Shown here one piece after another: positions 24,101 to 33,461 of a stretch of DNA of 50,194 nt; the stretch's first letter is position 1; each line of letters starts with the position of its first letter. Source of the stretch: Nitrospirota bacterium (GTDB taxonomy: Bacteria > Nitrospirota > Leptospirillia > Leptospirillales > Leptospirillaceae); contig JAKARS010000006.1 in assembly GCA_021828375.1 (NCBI GenBank), positions 1 to 50,194 of the forward strand. The letters are read 5' to 3'. The notes below the pieces were generated by a model that was not told the DNA's origin, did not search any database, and saw only the letters and a program-made list of their open reading frames with translations. The position numbers were made by a program, and so were the translations under genes.

Positions 24101-25252
24101 ATGTGTGCGCCTAGGAGTTGGCGTTGGCGTTCGTTTGTGAAGTCCCTTCCATTTTTTCTTTTCGCGGGCATCTTGTCGGGTATGTCGCTGGCCCGCGCCA
24201 GCGATCCTGTTCCGATGCCGGCGGGACTTCTTCAAATACGCCTGACACCGGATCAGCAGAAGTCCGGCTTCGTGACGGTGGCTCCTGTGGAAAAACGGCA
24301 AATGGAAACCGAACTTCGAAGAACCGGAACGATCAACTTCGACGAGGATAAGGTCTCCGTGGTCTCCGCACGGGTTGGGGGACGGGAGGTGAAGATTCTG
24401 GCGTTTGAGGGGCAAAAAGTTCAGAAGGATGATCCTTTGGCCCTCGTTTACAGCCCGGACTATACAACGGCAGAGGTCGAGCTCCTTAATGCGTTTAAGG
24501 TCCAGGAGACTCTCCATGATCCCAAAGAGAGTCAGGCTTACATCAAGGCCGCCGAGAGAAAGCTTCGTCTTCTGGGGGCCTCGCAGGCGGATGTCGAGAA
24601 GATTGCCTCTTCCAGAAAGATTTCAAAATACTTGACGCTTCATGCTCCTCGCGAAGGAGTGATCCTGAACTCCAGCCTCCGGGCGGGGCTTTTCATGAAC
24701 CCCGGAGACCAGCTCATGACCGTGGCCGATCTCTCGAGTCTCCTCGTCTACATGGACATCTATGAAGGGGACTACCCCCTTGTCCGTCGAGGGCAAAAGG
24801 TTCTTCTCGAATCGGTGGCCTATCCCGACAAGGTCTTTCCCGGGAAAATCGTTTACCTGGGAGGGATGGTCGATCCCAATACCCGAACCTTTCACGTCCG
24901 GGCGGAAATTCCCAACCCCGAGAGACTTCTCAAGCCCGGAATGTTTGCCTCCGTGCGCATCCATCTCGACAGGCCCCATCCGGTGGTGGCTGTCCCCGAA
25001 AAGGCTGTCCTGAGGGATGAGCACGGCTACCATGTCTTTGTTGAGAGCTCCCCGGGCCTCTTTTATCTTCGGCGGATCATCCCGGGACCCGATGAAAACG
25101 GATGGATGCGGATAGAGTCCGGTCTCCTGCCTGGAGAGAGGGTTGCCGTGCGAGGAGCCCTCCTCCTCGAAGGGATTCGCGAGGATAATCTCAGCCGGGG
25201 AACCGGAACCTTCACGCTGCCTGCGGGCCGGATCGCAGGAACTCGCCCATGA
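24101..25252 (+). CDS. RND periplasmic adaptor (CusB/CzcB-like membrane fusion protein)
   Basis: Links the inner-membrane pump to the outer-membrane channel. The 383-residue product has an N-terminal signal or anchor (residues 10-33, ending ARAS) and a biotinyl-lipoyl-like domain (VGGREVKILAFEGQKVQKDDPLALVYSPDY split by a hairpin). A barrel region (VYMDIYEGDYPLVRRGQKVLL, PNTRTFHVRAEIPNP, LLKPGMFASVRI) follows. There is no CzcB-type His-rich tail. ATG at 24101 (GAGG 5 bases upstream) and GTG at 24095 are both possible. The stop overlaps the pump start by ATGA. Confidence 0.88.
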   Translation: MCAPRSWRWRSFVKSLPFFLFAGILSGMSLARASDPVPMPAGLLQIRLTPDQQKSGFVTVAPVEKRQMETELRRTGTINFDEDKVSVVSARVGGREVKILAFEGQKVQKDDPLALVYSPDYTTAEVELLNAFKVQETLHDPKESQAYIKAAERKLRLLGASQADVEKIASSRKISKYLTLHAPREGVILNSSLRAGLFMNPGDQLMTVADLSSLLVYMDIYEGDYPLVRRGQKVLLESVAYPDKVFPGKIVYLGGMVDPNTRTFHVRAEIPNPERLLKPGMFASVRIHLDRPHPVVAVPEKAVLRDEHGYHVFVESSPGLFYLRRIIPGPDENGWMRIESGLLPGERVAVRGALLLEGIREDNLSRGTGTFTLPAGRIAGTRP

Positions 25253-28200
25253 AACATCTTGTCGCCTTCTCCCTTCGGGAGAGGGTGGTGGTCTTTCTTG
25301 CGGCTATCACCCTCTCCATTATTGGCGTCTTCTCTTACAACAATCTTCAGATTGAGCCTTACCCGGATGTCTCCCCCCTGGAGGTCCGCGTTCTGACTCA
25401 ATGGCCGGGTCGGGGCGCCCAGGAGGTCGAACGCCAAATTACCCTGCCGGTGGAGATCGCCATCAACGGGACTCCGGGAATGAAGACCCAGCGGTCGATC
25501 TCCATGTATGGCCTCTCGGTGGTGATTGCCGTTTTCAAGGATGGGATCGACGATTTTGAGGCACGCCACAGGATTTACAACCGGATCTCTCAGGCGAATC
25601 TCCCTGGTGGGGTGACTCCGGTGCTCGATATCAATACTCCGGCAACGGGAGAAATCTATCGCTACACCCTCACCGGAGCGCCCCTCGATGAGCTCAAGAC
25701 TCTTGATGACTGGGTCCTGGAGAGGCGATTCAAGGAGATTCCGGGAGTTGCGGACGAGTCGGGTATGGGCGGATGGATTCGGCAATACCAGATTCTTGTG
25801 GATCTGGCTCGCCTTCGTGACTTCAATATCCCGCTTTCCCAAGTTCTATCAGCTGTGGCCGCGGCCAATAATAATGTCGGTGCCTATGTCATGAACTTCG
25901 GAGAGACGGCCGCCGTTGTCCGTGGGCTGGGCTTGCTCAAGAACCGCCAGGATATCGATCACATTATGGTTGGAGAGGTCAAGGGAACTCCGGTTCTCCT
26001 GCGGGACATCGCTTCGGTCCAGATTGGTCCCCAGCCTCGTCTCGGCAGGGTGGGACGAAACTATGAAAATGACACGGTGGAGGGGGTCGTCCTTCTGTTG
26101 CGCGGGGCGAATACCCGTCATGTGATGGCGCGGATCCACAAGAAGGTCCAAGAAATCAGGGCGCATGACCTGCCTCCTGGCGTTCGTATTCTTCCCTTCT
26201 ACGACCGTACCCAGCTCATGCACTGGACCCTTCATACTGTTCTGGAAAATCTCTCCCTGGGAATCGGCCTGGTTCTTTTGACCCTCTATCTTTTTCTGGG
26301 CAACTTCCGGTCGGCTCTTATCGTGGCCGTCACGATTCCCGTGGCCCTCCTGACAGCCTTTTCAATCATGAAGGCCAACGGGGTCTCCGCCAATCTCCTC
26401 TCTCTCGGAGCCATCGACTTTGGGATTCTCGTCGATGCTTCTGTCATTGTGGTGGAAAACATCTATCGCCACCTGACCTCCGATCCTCCAGGAGAAAGAC
26501 GTGTCAGTACCTTTGCGACAGTTTTTAATGCGGTCACAGAGGTTCAGTCTGCTACAGTCTTTTCGACGCTGATTGTTTTCTCCGCCTATGTTCCCCTGCT
26601 CTTTATGAGCGGGATCGAGGGAAAGATATTCTTCCCCATGGCCTATACGATGGGGGGTGGTCTCCTGGCCGCCGTCATTCTTTCGATGACGCTGTCTCCC
26701 GCCCTTTCCTCGACCTTTCTCTCAAAGGTGGGGGCCCACCCTGACACCCGCCTCATGCGGGTGGTCAAGGAGGTGTATGATCGTCTTCTTTTGTCGGTCC
26801 TGTCCCGACCTCGAACCGTCCTGTCGGCTGCCCTCCTTTTTCTTGTCGCCACACTGGGCTTTATCCTTCCTCGTCTGGGAACGGAATTTTTGCCGAAGCT
26901 CGAAGAGAACAACCTCTACATCCGGGCCACCTATCCTGCGGCGATCAGCCTTGATTATGGTGCGCACCTCACCGATGGGATCCGCCGTCTTGTCCTGGAG
27001 GTTCCTGAGGTCAAGACCGTAGTCTCCGAGGAGGGACGTCCGGATGACGCCTATGATGTGGGAGGTTTCTGGAACGCGGAATTTGCCATTTTTTTCAAGC
27101 CACACAAGGAGTGGCGAAAAGGCGTGACAAAGTCCCAGATCCAGGCGGAGGTCCTGGCGAAAATCAAGACCCTTCCTGGTGTTACCTACAACGTCTCCCA
27201 GTACATCGAGGATAATGTGGAGGAGGCGGTCTCCGGGGTCAAGGGGCAGAACAGCATCAAAATCTATGGCCCCGACCCGGTGCGTCTCGAGGCCTTGGCT
27301 CACCAGGCTCTGGGGATCCTCTCCGGAGTCAAAGGATTCCATGATCTCGGCCTGTTTCGCATTCGTGGAGGGCCGGAGCTTGATATTCGAGTGAATTCTC
27401 TGGCCTGTGCCCGTTACGGAATCCATGTGGCGGATGTGGAGGCAGTTATCCAGGCCGCTGTCGGGGGAGTGGCCGTAACACAGGTCTTGAAAGACGAGAA
27501 GCGGTTTGATGTGACGGTTCGTCTCTCCCGCCCCTACAGGAAGGATATTGCGGCCATTCGATCAATCCCTGTCGACAGCCCGGACGGATCCCATATTCCT
27601 CTTTCTCAGCTGGCCACGATCGACCTGAAAATCGGAAACTCCTACATCTTCCGGGAGGCCAACTCCCGATATATTCCTGTAAAGTTCTCCATTCGCGGTC
27701 GGGATATCGGGTCGGCGGTCGATGAGGCCAAACGTATCATGAGCCGTCAGTTAGACCTTCCTTCCGGATACCGGATTCGATGGTACGGGGAGTACAAGGA
27801 AATGAAAGAGGCACAGCATCGCCTTGCTCTCTTGCTTCCGATCGCCTTTGGCATGATCTTCCTCCTGCTCTACTGGGCCTATCGTTCGGTCAAGTATGCG
27901 CTGGTCCAGATCCTGACCGTTCCTGTGGCCGTCACCGGAGGAGTGTGGGCCCTCTTCCTGACCGGTCATCATCTCAGCATTTCTGCCTCGCTGGGCTTTC
28001 TTTCTCTTTTTGGAATTGCGATTCAGGACGGAATGATTCTGATCAATTTTGTGACGAACCTCCGGCGGGAAGGGCTGACGATGCATGAGGCGCTTGTTCA
28101 GGGAGGAAATCTTCGGGTTCGTCCCGTGTTGATGACCGCCCTTCTTGCCGGACTGGGACTTCTCCCGGCGGCTCTTTCCTCCGGTATCGGAAACCAGGCC

Positions 28201-28326
28201 CAAAAACCTCTGGCCATCGTGATTGTCGGAGGAGTCCTCACGACAATTGTCTTTACCTTGTTGGTGCTTCCGGTTGTCTATTCATTGACGGGGTCCCTGC
28301 CGCGTGAAGAGAAAGAAGTGTCGTAA
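25249..28326 (+). CDS. Heavy-metal-type RND inner-membrane transporter (CusA/CzcA family)
   Basis: Proton-driven exporter of 1025 residues with the duplicated RND layout: TM1 at 13-30, a large periplasmic loop, TM2-6 around 330-480, TM7 near 525, a second loop, and TM8-12 from about 865. The TM4 proton-relay motif reads DFGILVDASVIVVEN, giving Asp390, Asp396 and Glu403, the D-D-E arrangement of the divalent-cation (CzcA-like) branch. I would lean to Zn/Co/Ni-type rather than Cu/Ag substrates, but the assignment is weak. It is last in the three-gene operon. Confidence 0.9.
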   Translation: MKHLVAFSLRERVVVFLAAITLSIIGVFSYNNLQIEPYPDVSPLEVRVLTQWPGRGAQEVERQITLPVEIAINGTPGMKTQRSISMYGLSVVIAVFKDGIDDFEARHRIYNRISQANLPGGVTPVLDINTPATGEIYRYTLTGAPLDELKTLDDWVLERRFKEIPGVADESGMGGWIRQYQILVDLARLRDFNIPLSQVLSAVAAANNNVGAYVMNFGETAAVVRGLGLLKNRQDIDHIMVGEVKGTPVLLRDIASVQIGPQPRLGRVGRNYENDTVEGVVLLLRGANTRHVMARIHKKVQEIRAHDLPPGVRILPFYDRTQLMHWTLHTVLENLSLGIGLVLLTLYLFLGNFRSALIVAVTIPVALLTAFSIMKANGVSANLLSLGAIDFGILVDASVIVVENIYRHLTSDPPGERRVSTFATVFNAVTEVQSATVFSTLIVFSAYVPLLFMSGIEGKIFFPMAYTMGGGLLAAVILSMTLSPALSSTFLSKVGAHPDTRLMRVVKEVYDRLLLSVLSRPRTVLSAALLFLVATLGFILPRLGTEFLPKLEENNLYIRATYPAAISLDYGAHLTDGIRRLVLEVPEVKTVVSEEGRPDDAYDVGGFWNAEFAIFFKPHKEWRKGVTKSQIQAEVLAKIKTLPGVTYNVSQYIEDNVEEAVSGVKGQNSIKIYGPDPVRLEALAHQALGILSGVKGFHDLGLFRIRGGPELDIRVNSLACARYGIHVADVEAVIQAAVGGVAVTQVLKDEKRFDVTVRLSRPYRKDIAAIRSIPVDSPDGSHIPLSQLATIDLKIGNSYIFREANSRYIPVKFSIRGRDIGSAVDEAKRIMSRQLDLPSGYRIRWYGEYKEMKEAQHRLALLLPIAFGMIFLLLYWAYRSVKYALVQILTVPVAVTGGVWALFLTGHHLSISASLGFLSLFGIAIQDGMILINFVTNLRREGLTMHEALVQGGNLRVRPVLMTALLAGLGLLPAALSSGIGNQAQKPLAIVIVGGVLTTIVFTLLVLPVVYSLTGSLPREEKEVS

Positions 28327-28378
28327 GGGGGAGAGGGAATTGAATGAGTTTTGAGGCCTTACTGAAACTAGTTAAAGA

Positions 28379-30007
28379 CTATTTATTTTTCTCGGCGTGA
28401 AATCCCCGAGGAGATGTGCCGTGGAAGGAGATCTCTGAGTATTTTTCAACAACATAACGAAGGGCCCACTCGTTTCTGAAGAGTGCGACTGGGGCCCCCT
28501 CACGGTCATAGACCCGCAGGGTATCGAGGGTTCCGGCAAGGGCATCGATCTTGGCAGGGTCTCCGGTGATCCACCGGGCCCGGTCGTATCCCACTGGCTC
28601 AAGGCGAGTCTTGACGTTATATTCGTGTTCGAGACGAAATTTCAAGACTTCCAGTTGAAGGGCCCCAACAGCGCCGACAATCATGTCTCTCTCCCCGTGG
28701 GGATCTTGGGCAAACACCTGAATCGCTCCCTCTTCGGCAAGTTGATCCAGCCCTTTCTTGAGGTGTTTCCTTTTCAGTGGGTCTTCAAGAATGAGTCGGG
28801 CAAAGAGCTCCGGCGAAAAGGAGGGGATCCCTTCGAAATGGAAGAGTCCTTTTTCGCAAAGGGTGTCTCCGATACGGAAGACTCCGGGGTCGTGAAGGCC
28901 GATAATATCACCAGGCCAGGCCTCTTCCACCCGCTCGCGCTTTTGGCCTAAAAACTGGATGGTTTTCGAGAGGCGAAGCGCCTTTCCCGTCGTTGCATTG
29001 GTGACCGACATCTCCCGGACGAATCGCCCCGAGCAGACACGAATAAAGGCGAAACGATCGCGATGCTGAGGATCCATGTTGGCCTGTATTTTGAAGACAA
29101 AACCGGAAAAAGAGGGAGAGTCCGGGGGGATGGGGCCCTTGTCGGAGGGGTAGGCCCGGGGAGGGGGGGCGAGGCCGATAAAGGCATCGAGAAAAATTTC
29201 AATTCCGAAGTTGTTCAGCGCACTTCCAAAGAAGACGGGTGTGGCTCTTCCGGCGAGAAAGTCCTTCTGATCGAAAGAGTTGTCTTCCAAGGAAAGAAGG
29301 GCGACCTCTTCCTCAAAGAGGGTCCTGTCGGGGAGGGTGTCGAGAATGGACTCAAGTGCCGGGTCCCCCCCCGTGAGAATGCGGTCGGTGGCCCGGGCTC
29401 CTCCATGATCGACGGCCTCGTAGATGTGGCCCTTGCCGGAAGAGAGATCCCAGACTCCTCGAAAGGCGGATCCTGCTCCGATGGGCCAATCAAAGGGGAT
29501 GGCCCTGATATCGAGAGTCCGCTCTATCTCGGACAAAAGGGCAAAAGGGTCAACCCCTTCGCGGTCAACTTTGTTGATGAAGGTGACAATCGGAAGCTGT
29601 CGCATGCGTGCAACTTCAAAGAGTTTGAGTGTCTGGGGTTCGATCCCCTTGGCACCATCAAGAAGCATGACCACAGAGTCCACGGCCTCAAGGGTGCGAA
29701 AGGTGTCTTCACTGAAATCCTTGTGGCCAGGAGTGTCAAGAATATTGAGTGTATGGTCCCGGTAGTCAAAGACCAAGGCACTCGATGTCACGCTGATCCC
29801 ACGCTGTCGCTCGATTTCCATCCAGTCGCTTGTCGCGTATCGGGCGGCTTTTCGGGCCTTGATGGACCCCGCCAAGTGGATGGCTCCGCCATAAAGAAGA
29901 AGCTTCTCCGTCAAGGTTGTCTTTCCAGCATCGGGATGGCTGATGATGGCAAAGGTTCGACGCTTGGCAATTTCGGCAGAAAGCTCTGATGGTGCGATCG
30001 GGTCCAA
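28379..30007 (-). CDS. prfC: Peptide chain release factor 3 (RF3)
   Basis: GTPase that removes RF1/RF2 from the ribosome after termination. The 542-residue product has G1 SHPDAGKTTLTE (near 23), the switch-I region with RGISVTSSA, G3 DTPGH, and G4 NKVD. The C-terminal RF3 domain runs to about 530. It is close to the usual 525-535 length. The start is TTG with a GAGGT-like site a few bases upstream; no ATG is available near the N-terminus. It lies 38 bases after recR and may be read from the dnaX unit. Confidence 0.93.
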   Translation of the reverse strand: MDPIAPSELSAEIAKRRTFAIISHPDAGKTTLTEKLLLYGGAIHLAGSIKARKAARYATSDWMEIERQRGISVTSSALVFDYRDHTLNILDTPGHKDFSEDTFRTLEAVDSVVMLLDGAKGIEPQTLKLFEVARMRQLPIVTFINKVDREGVDPFALLSEIERTLDIRAIPFDWPIGAGSAFRGVWDLSSGKGHIYEAVDHGGARATDRILTGGDPALESILDTLPDRTLFEEEVALLSLEDNSFDQKDFLAGRATPVFFGSALNNFGIEIFLDAFIGLAPPPRAYPSDKGPIPPDSPSFSGFVFKIQANMDPQHRDRFAFIRVCSGRFVREMSVTNATTGKALRLSKTIQFLGQKRERVEEAWPGDIIGLHDPGVFRIGDTLCEKGLFHFEGIPSFSPELFARLILEDPLKRKHLKKGLDQLAEEGAIQVFAQDPHGERDMIVGAVGALQLEVLKFRLEHEYNVKTRLEPVGYDRARWITGDPAKIDALAGTLDTLRVYDREGAPVALFRNEWALRYVVEKYSEISFHGTSPRGFHAEKNK

Positions 30008-30045
30008 ACGTACCTCGCGGGTAAAGTGATGGATCGGAAACGGTT

Positions 30046-30693
30046 CTAGAAAGGGTGACGCCCCTCAACGGCGCGCATGAGAGTCACCTCATCAACGTAC
30101 TCAAGCTCAAGTCCGACAGGGATACCGAAGGCAATCCGGCTGACGCGGATGCCGAGAGGCTTGACAAGGCGGGAGAGATAAAGGGCAGTGGCCTCACCAT
30201 CGGTCGTGGGAGAGGTGGCCAGGACAACCTCACGAATGTCCGGATTTTCAAGACGATGCAAAAGCTCTCTGACGCGAAGCATTTCAGGGTCAATGCCCTC
30301 AAGGGGGGAAAGTCTTCCTTCAAGCACATGATATCGGCCCCTGAATTCGCCACTCTTTTCGATGGAATAAAGCGTCTGAATGTCTTCGACAACAATCAGG
30401 ATCGTCGAGTCTCTGGCCGGATCTGAGCAAATGGCACACCGGGGAGCCGCGGGTGACTCCGGTGGAGGGGAGGCAACGATATTTCGACATTCCGAACAGG
30501 GACGAAGGCGTTCTTTCAGGGTCGAAACGGCGGACGACAGTTCCTGCCGCTCCGATTCCGAAGATTGCAGAAGATGGAAGGCTAGACGCGTCGCAGTTTT
30601 CGTTCCGATCCCAGGCAGTCTGCGAAAGAGATCGACGAGATCTTGAAAAGGGGCTGGGAAGAGGGAGGATCCCATACGTGGTGGACGCTCCAT
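30046..30693 (-). CDS. recR: Recombination protein RecR
   Basis: Acts with RecF and RecO to load RecA at gaps. The 215-residue product has the N-terminal helix-hairpin-helix (FRRLPGIGTKTATRLAFHLL), a C4 zinc finger (CSEC...CAIC) and a Toprim domain (ILIVVEDIQTLYSIEKSGEF, then the TTDGEATALYL segment). The ATG at 30693 shares its A with the ybaB stop, indicating coupling. A longer frame that reaches back into ybaB is rejected. Confidence 0.95.
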   Translation of the reverse strand: MERPPRMGSSLFPAPFQDLVDLFRRLPGIGTKTATRLAFHLLQSSESERQELSSAVSTLKERLRPCSECRNIVASPPPESPAAPRCAICSDPARDSTILIVVEDIQTLYSIEKSGEFRGRYHVLEGRLSPLEGIDPEMLRVRELLHRLENPDIREVVLATSPTTDGEATALYLSRLVKPLGIRVSRIAFGIPVGLELEYVDEVTLMRAVEGRHPF

Positions 30694-31019
30694 CAGAACC
30701 CCGGTAACCCCAGAGAGGCTAGAGGGTTTCCCGGGCCCATCCCGGTGGCCCTCTCCAGAAGTTTTGCGGCTTCTTCCCGGACTTTTTCCGAGGCACGATT
30801 GGTGGTCGAGATGATTTGGCGGGACAGGACACCTTCTCCTTGGGTACAAAGGGAAGGATCGATGGTGAGGGAGAGAACCTCAAACTTTCCGTTCATCTGG
30901 ATCTGAACCAGCCCGTTGTCTGATTGTTCTGTCACAGTCAGTCGGGCCAGCTCCTCTTTGGCTTTTTCCATGTTTGCCTGAAATTCCTGGGCTTTCTTCA
31001 AAATATCAAGTCCAAACAT
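30693..31019 (-). CDS. ybaB: YbaB/EbfC nucleoid-associated protein
   Basis: Small DNA-binding dimer of 108 residues. It shows the family pattern: an N-terminal amphipathic helix rich in Met, Lys and Glu (ILKKAQEFQANMEKAKEELA), a strand region (GLVQIQMNGKFEVLSLTIDPS) and a C-terminal helix, then the Gly-rich tail. It starts on the last base of the dnaX stop and ends on the first base of the recR start, the classic dnaX-ybaB-recR order. Confidence 0.95.
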   Translation of the reverse strand: MFGLDILKKAQEFQANMEKAKEELARLTVTEQSDNGLVQIQMNGKFEVLSLTIDPSLCTQGEGVLSRQIISTTNRASEKVREEAAKLLERATGMGPGNPLASLGLPGF

Positions 31020-32752
31020 TATTCGCTCTCCTCTGAAGGGGACGGGGGACGATCGATTTGGGGTGACCTAACATCAAGAACCTCGGAGCCAAAGAGGGAC
31101 ACTGCATCGGAAACGAGAGGCGGAAGATTCCGGCCTGCTCGATTGTCTCCCGAGGAAGCAATTTCAGGTGACATTTGTCCGGAAGAGGTTCCCTTGCGGG
31201 GGAGTGTCGGGGTTTCAATCCTCAGGGGCTCCGGGGATTTTATGGCAAGGGAAAGTGCCTTCGCAAGGGGGTCCCGGCTGGCCTGTATACGGGTATTGAA
31301 GAAAGAATTTCCCGTATCAAGATAGAGCGTGTTTTGTTCAACCTTTCGCGTCCGGACCGACTCGAGGAGTGCGGCCATTTCATGAGGAAGCCGGGAAAGT
31401 GCCCGTGGCCAGTCCGCAGGGATTCTTAAGTCCAGCGGTCCGTCATCATGAAGGGCAGGGATTTCCTGGGGCTTCGCTTGCGGGAGAGGTGATTCTTCGG
31501 GGGGCGAGGGAAAGACCTCAATGGGGATTTCTGCGGTGGGAGGGGGGGACGGGGGAGGACTGTTGTGTGACTTTGGTCCCAACGACCGAACGGGAGCGGG
31601 TGCTGTTCCTGCCGCCACCACGCCGATCTTGGCAAGAATCTCAGGAAGAGGAAGCACCTCACGAAGATGGCAGAGACGGGCCAAAAGAAGTTCAAAGGTG
31701 ATTGCGGGTTGGGGGGAGCGTCTTAGGTCATCTTCTCCCCTGACGAGGACCGAAAGGGCCTGTTCCAGAAAGAAAATGTTGGGCGGAGGGTCAAGGGGAA
31801 GGGATTGGACACTTTCACGAATCCATCCATAAACAGGACTGTCGAGAGGTGTCCCATCGAGAGTGCTATGAAGGATGTCTCGAAAACGACGGGCAAGAGA
31901 GCGAACCTGAGCCCGGGGATCAACCCCAGTGTCCAATGCTGTACGCGCCGTTCTCAGCGTGGTAGAAAGGTCACCCAGAAGAATGGCTGCGAGCATCTTT
32001 TCTTCCAATGCGTGATCCGTGACGCCCAGAAGGTCTGCGACATCGGCCGGAGTGAGTGACTCTCCCCCTGTCCGGAGAAGCTGGTCGAGAAGGGATAATG
32101 CATCCCGCAAGCTTCCTTCAGCAGCTCGTGCCACCATTCCCGTAACGGTGGGGTTGAGAGAGATATTCTCACTTCGGCAAACATGGAGGATTCGATCGCT
32201 GATCTGGGAGACTGTCAGAAGGCGGAACCTGAAATGTTGACAGCGGGAGAGGACGGTATCCGGAATCTTGTGGGCCTCTGTTGTGGCAAGAATGAAGACG
32301 ACATGAGGAGGCGGCTCTTCGAGGGTCTTGAGAAGAGCGTTAAACGCTGAGGTCGAGAGCATGTGGACTTCATCGATGATGACGATGCGTGAACGGCTCG
32401 TCAGGGGAGCGTATACAAGGCTTTCCCGAAGAGTGCGGACGTCATCAACTCCTGTGTGGGAAGCGCCATCCATCTCTGTCACATCGGGAGAACGGCCCTC
32501 GGCAATTTCAAGGCAGGAAGAGCATTCAAGACATGGGGTGGCAGTCGGCCCGGACTGACAGTTTATGGCCTTGGCAAGGATGCGGGCCACCGTGGTCTTT
32601 CCCACACCCCTCTCTCCTGAAAACAGGTAAGCCTGAGTCATGACGCCGGAGGAAAGTCCTTGTGTCAGGGATCGAACGACGGCTTCCTGTCCGATAAGGT
32701 CGGAGAATGTTCGTGGACGGTAAAGGCGGGCGAGAGAGGCGAACTTTGCCAT
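31019..32752 (-). CDS. dnaX: DNA polymerase III subunit gamma/tau
   Basis: Clamp-loader ATPase and tau coordinator of the replisome. The 577-residue product has Walker A GERGVGKTT near 46, a CxxCxxC zinc site (CLECSSC), Walker B IIDEVHMLS, the Ser-Arg-Cys sensor motif (LSRCQHF), and a Pro-rich linker at about 390-440 before the tau-type C-terminal region. GGAG is 5 bases before the ATG. I looked for a gamma-type slippery A run in the linker and did not see a convincing one. It heads dnaX-ybaB-recR(-prfC). Confidence 0.94.
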   Translation of the reverse strand: MAKFASLARLYRPRTFSDLIGQEAVVRSLTQGLSSGVMTQAYLFSGERGVGKTTVARILAKAINCQSGPTATPCLECSSCLEIAEGRSPDVTEMDGASHTGVDDVRTLRESLVYAPLTSRSRIVIIDEVHMLSTSAFNALLKTLEEPPPHVVFILATTEAHKIPDTVLSRCQHFRFRLLTVSQISDRILHVCRSENISLNPTVTGMVARAAEGSLRDALSLLDQLLRTGGESLTPADVADLLGVTDHALEEKMLAAILLGDLSTTLRTARTALDTGVDPRAQVRSLARRFRDILHSTLDGTPLDSPVYGWIRESVQSLPLDPPPNIFFLEQALSVLVRGEDDLRRSPQPAITFELLLARLCHLREVLPLPEILAKIGVVAAGTAPAPVRSLGPKSHNSPPPSPPPTAEIPIEVFPSPPEESPLPQAKPQEIPALHDDGPLDLRIPADWPRALSRLPHEMAALLESVRTRKVEQNTLYLDTGNSFFNTRIQASRDPLAKALSLAIKSPEPLRIETPTLPRKGTSSGQMSPEIASSGDNRAGRNLPPLVSDAVSLFGSEVLDVRSPQIDRPPSPSEESE

Positions 32753-32802
32753 GAGATCTCCGTAGGGACAATGCTAACGGGAGAGGGCGAGGAGGTGAAA
32801 GA

Positions 32803-32922
32803 GGACCGAAGGGACCCCAGGGGGATCCGGGGCACACGTGATACACCGCTACCGTTGCTTCCTTCCGGACCTGGCGGGGTTTGCGGGAACCCGTTGCCCG
32901 GAGCCTGGAGTCCCATCGGACC
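32803..32922 (-). ncRNA. ffs: Bacterial signal recognition particle RNA (4.5S-type)
   Basis: The minus strand contains the invariant SRP domain IV core, CAGGTCCGGAAGGAAGCA, with the GGAA tetraloop. The ends of the segment, positions 32922-32904 and 32821-32803, pair in 17 of 19 positions including G-U. This defines a roughly 120-base hairpin. It lies between tRNA-Ser(GGA) and dnaX, all leftward. End points are set from the outer helix and may be off by a few bases. Confidence 0.92.
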
Positions 32923-32965
32923 GCTCTCGGGGGAACCGCTCCCGTGGGAGGAGTCAGCCTGAAAA

Positions 32966-33058
32966 TGGCGGAGAGAGGGGGATTTGAACCCCCGAGGCGC
33001 TTTTTAGGCACCTACACGATTTCCAGTCGTGCTCCTTCGGCCGCTCGGACATCTCTCC
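32966..33058 (-). tRNA. tRNA-Ser (GGA)
   Basis: A 93-base class II tRNA with long variable arm and encoded CCA. The anticodon loop CTGGAAA gives GGA, reading UCC/UCU. A promoter at 33118-33090 on the minus strand (TTGTTT, 17 bases, TATGAT) leaves a normal leader of about 25 bases. Confidence 0.95.
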
Positions 33059-33089
33059 ATTGACAGGCTCAAATGCAGAACATCGAGAA

Positions 33090-33118
33090 ATCATAGCGGG
33101 AAGATGGACAAAAAACAA
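33090..33118 (-). promoter_or_regulatory. Promoter of tRNA-Ser(GGA), possibly also SRP RNA
   Basis: On the minus strand: TTGTTT (33118-33113), a 17-base spacer and TATGAT (33095-33090). There is no obvious terminator between the tRNA and the SRP RNA gene, so both could be read from here. Confidence 0.5.
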
Positions 33119-33205
33119 GAGGAGCAAGCCGATTGTTTCATTGCATCTCCAGAATCACTGGATGTCATCCTTGATGTCATGGGTGAAGAGGTTTTGTAAA
33201 GGAGT

Positions 33206-33454
33206 TTAAGGAAGGACGAGGATTTTGGGATGCGTATGAATCATCCCAAGAAGATCTTTCTGTGTTATTGAAGTCATTCCTGCGGGAGGCTCCGGGTCTA
33301 GTGCAAAGGTGTAATCGGGAAGAATCAGGGGGGGGCCAGCCGAGTCGAGCGCTCCTTCGAGGTAAACTAACATGGCCGGGTCTTCGCCGGGGGGGATGGA
33401 GGCAATAACCTCTCGGAGACGATCGTCTGGGGATGTGCGCAAGAGAATGAGCAT
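33206..33454 (-). CDS. dsrH: DsrH/TusB-like protein
   Basis: Last of a dsrE-dsrF-dsrH trio. The 82-residue product opens with MLILLRTSPDD, the hydrophobic first strand and loop typical of the DsrH/TusB family. It continues with GEDPAMLVYLEGALDSA and ends with a short strand (KILVLP). No cysteine is present in it. In TusBCD/DsrEFH complexes the three small subunits form a hexamer that relays sulfur. The ATG has AGGAG 4 bases upstream, overlapping the dsrF stop. A longer reading frame that includes part of dsrF is rejected. Confidence 0.65.
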   Translation of the reverse strand: MLILLRTSPDDRLREVIASIPPGEDPAMLVYLEGALDSAGPPLILPDYTFALDPEPPAGMTSITQKDLLGMIHTHPKILVLP

Positions 33455-33461
33455 ATGGCTC

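Noticed and set aside
29063-29989. 308-codon plus-strand frame opposite prfC
   Set aside because: RF3 motifs on the minus strand explain the region; the plus frame is composition-driven.
30694-30849. N-terminal extension of RecR
   Set aside because: It overlaps ybaB and departs from the RecR family length; the ATG coupled to the ybaB stop is preferred.
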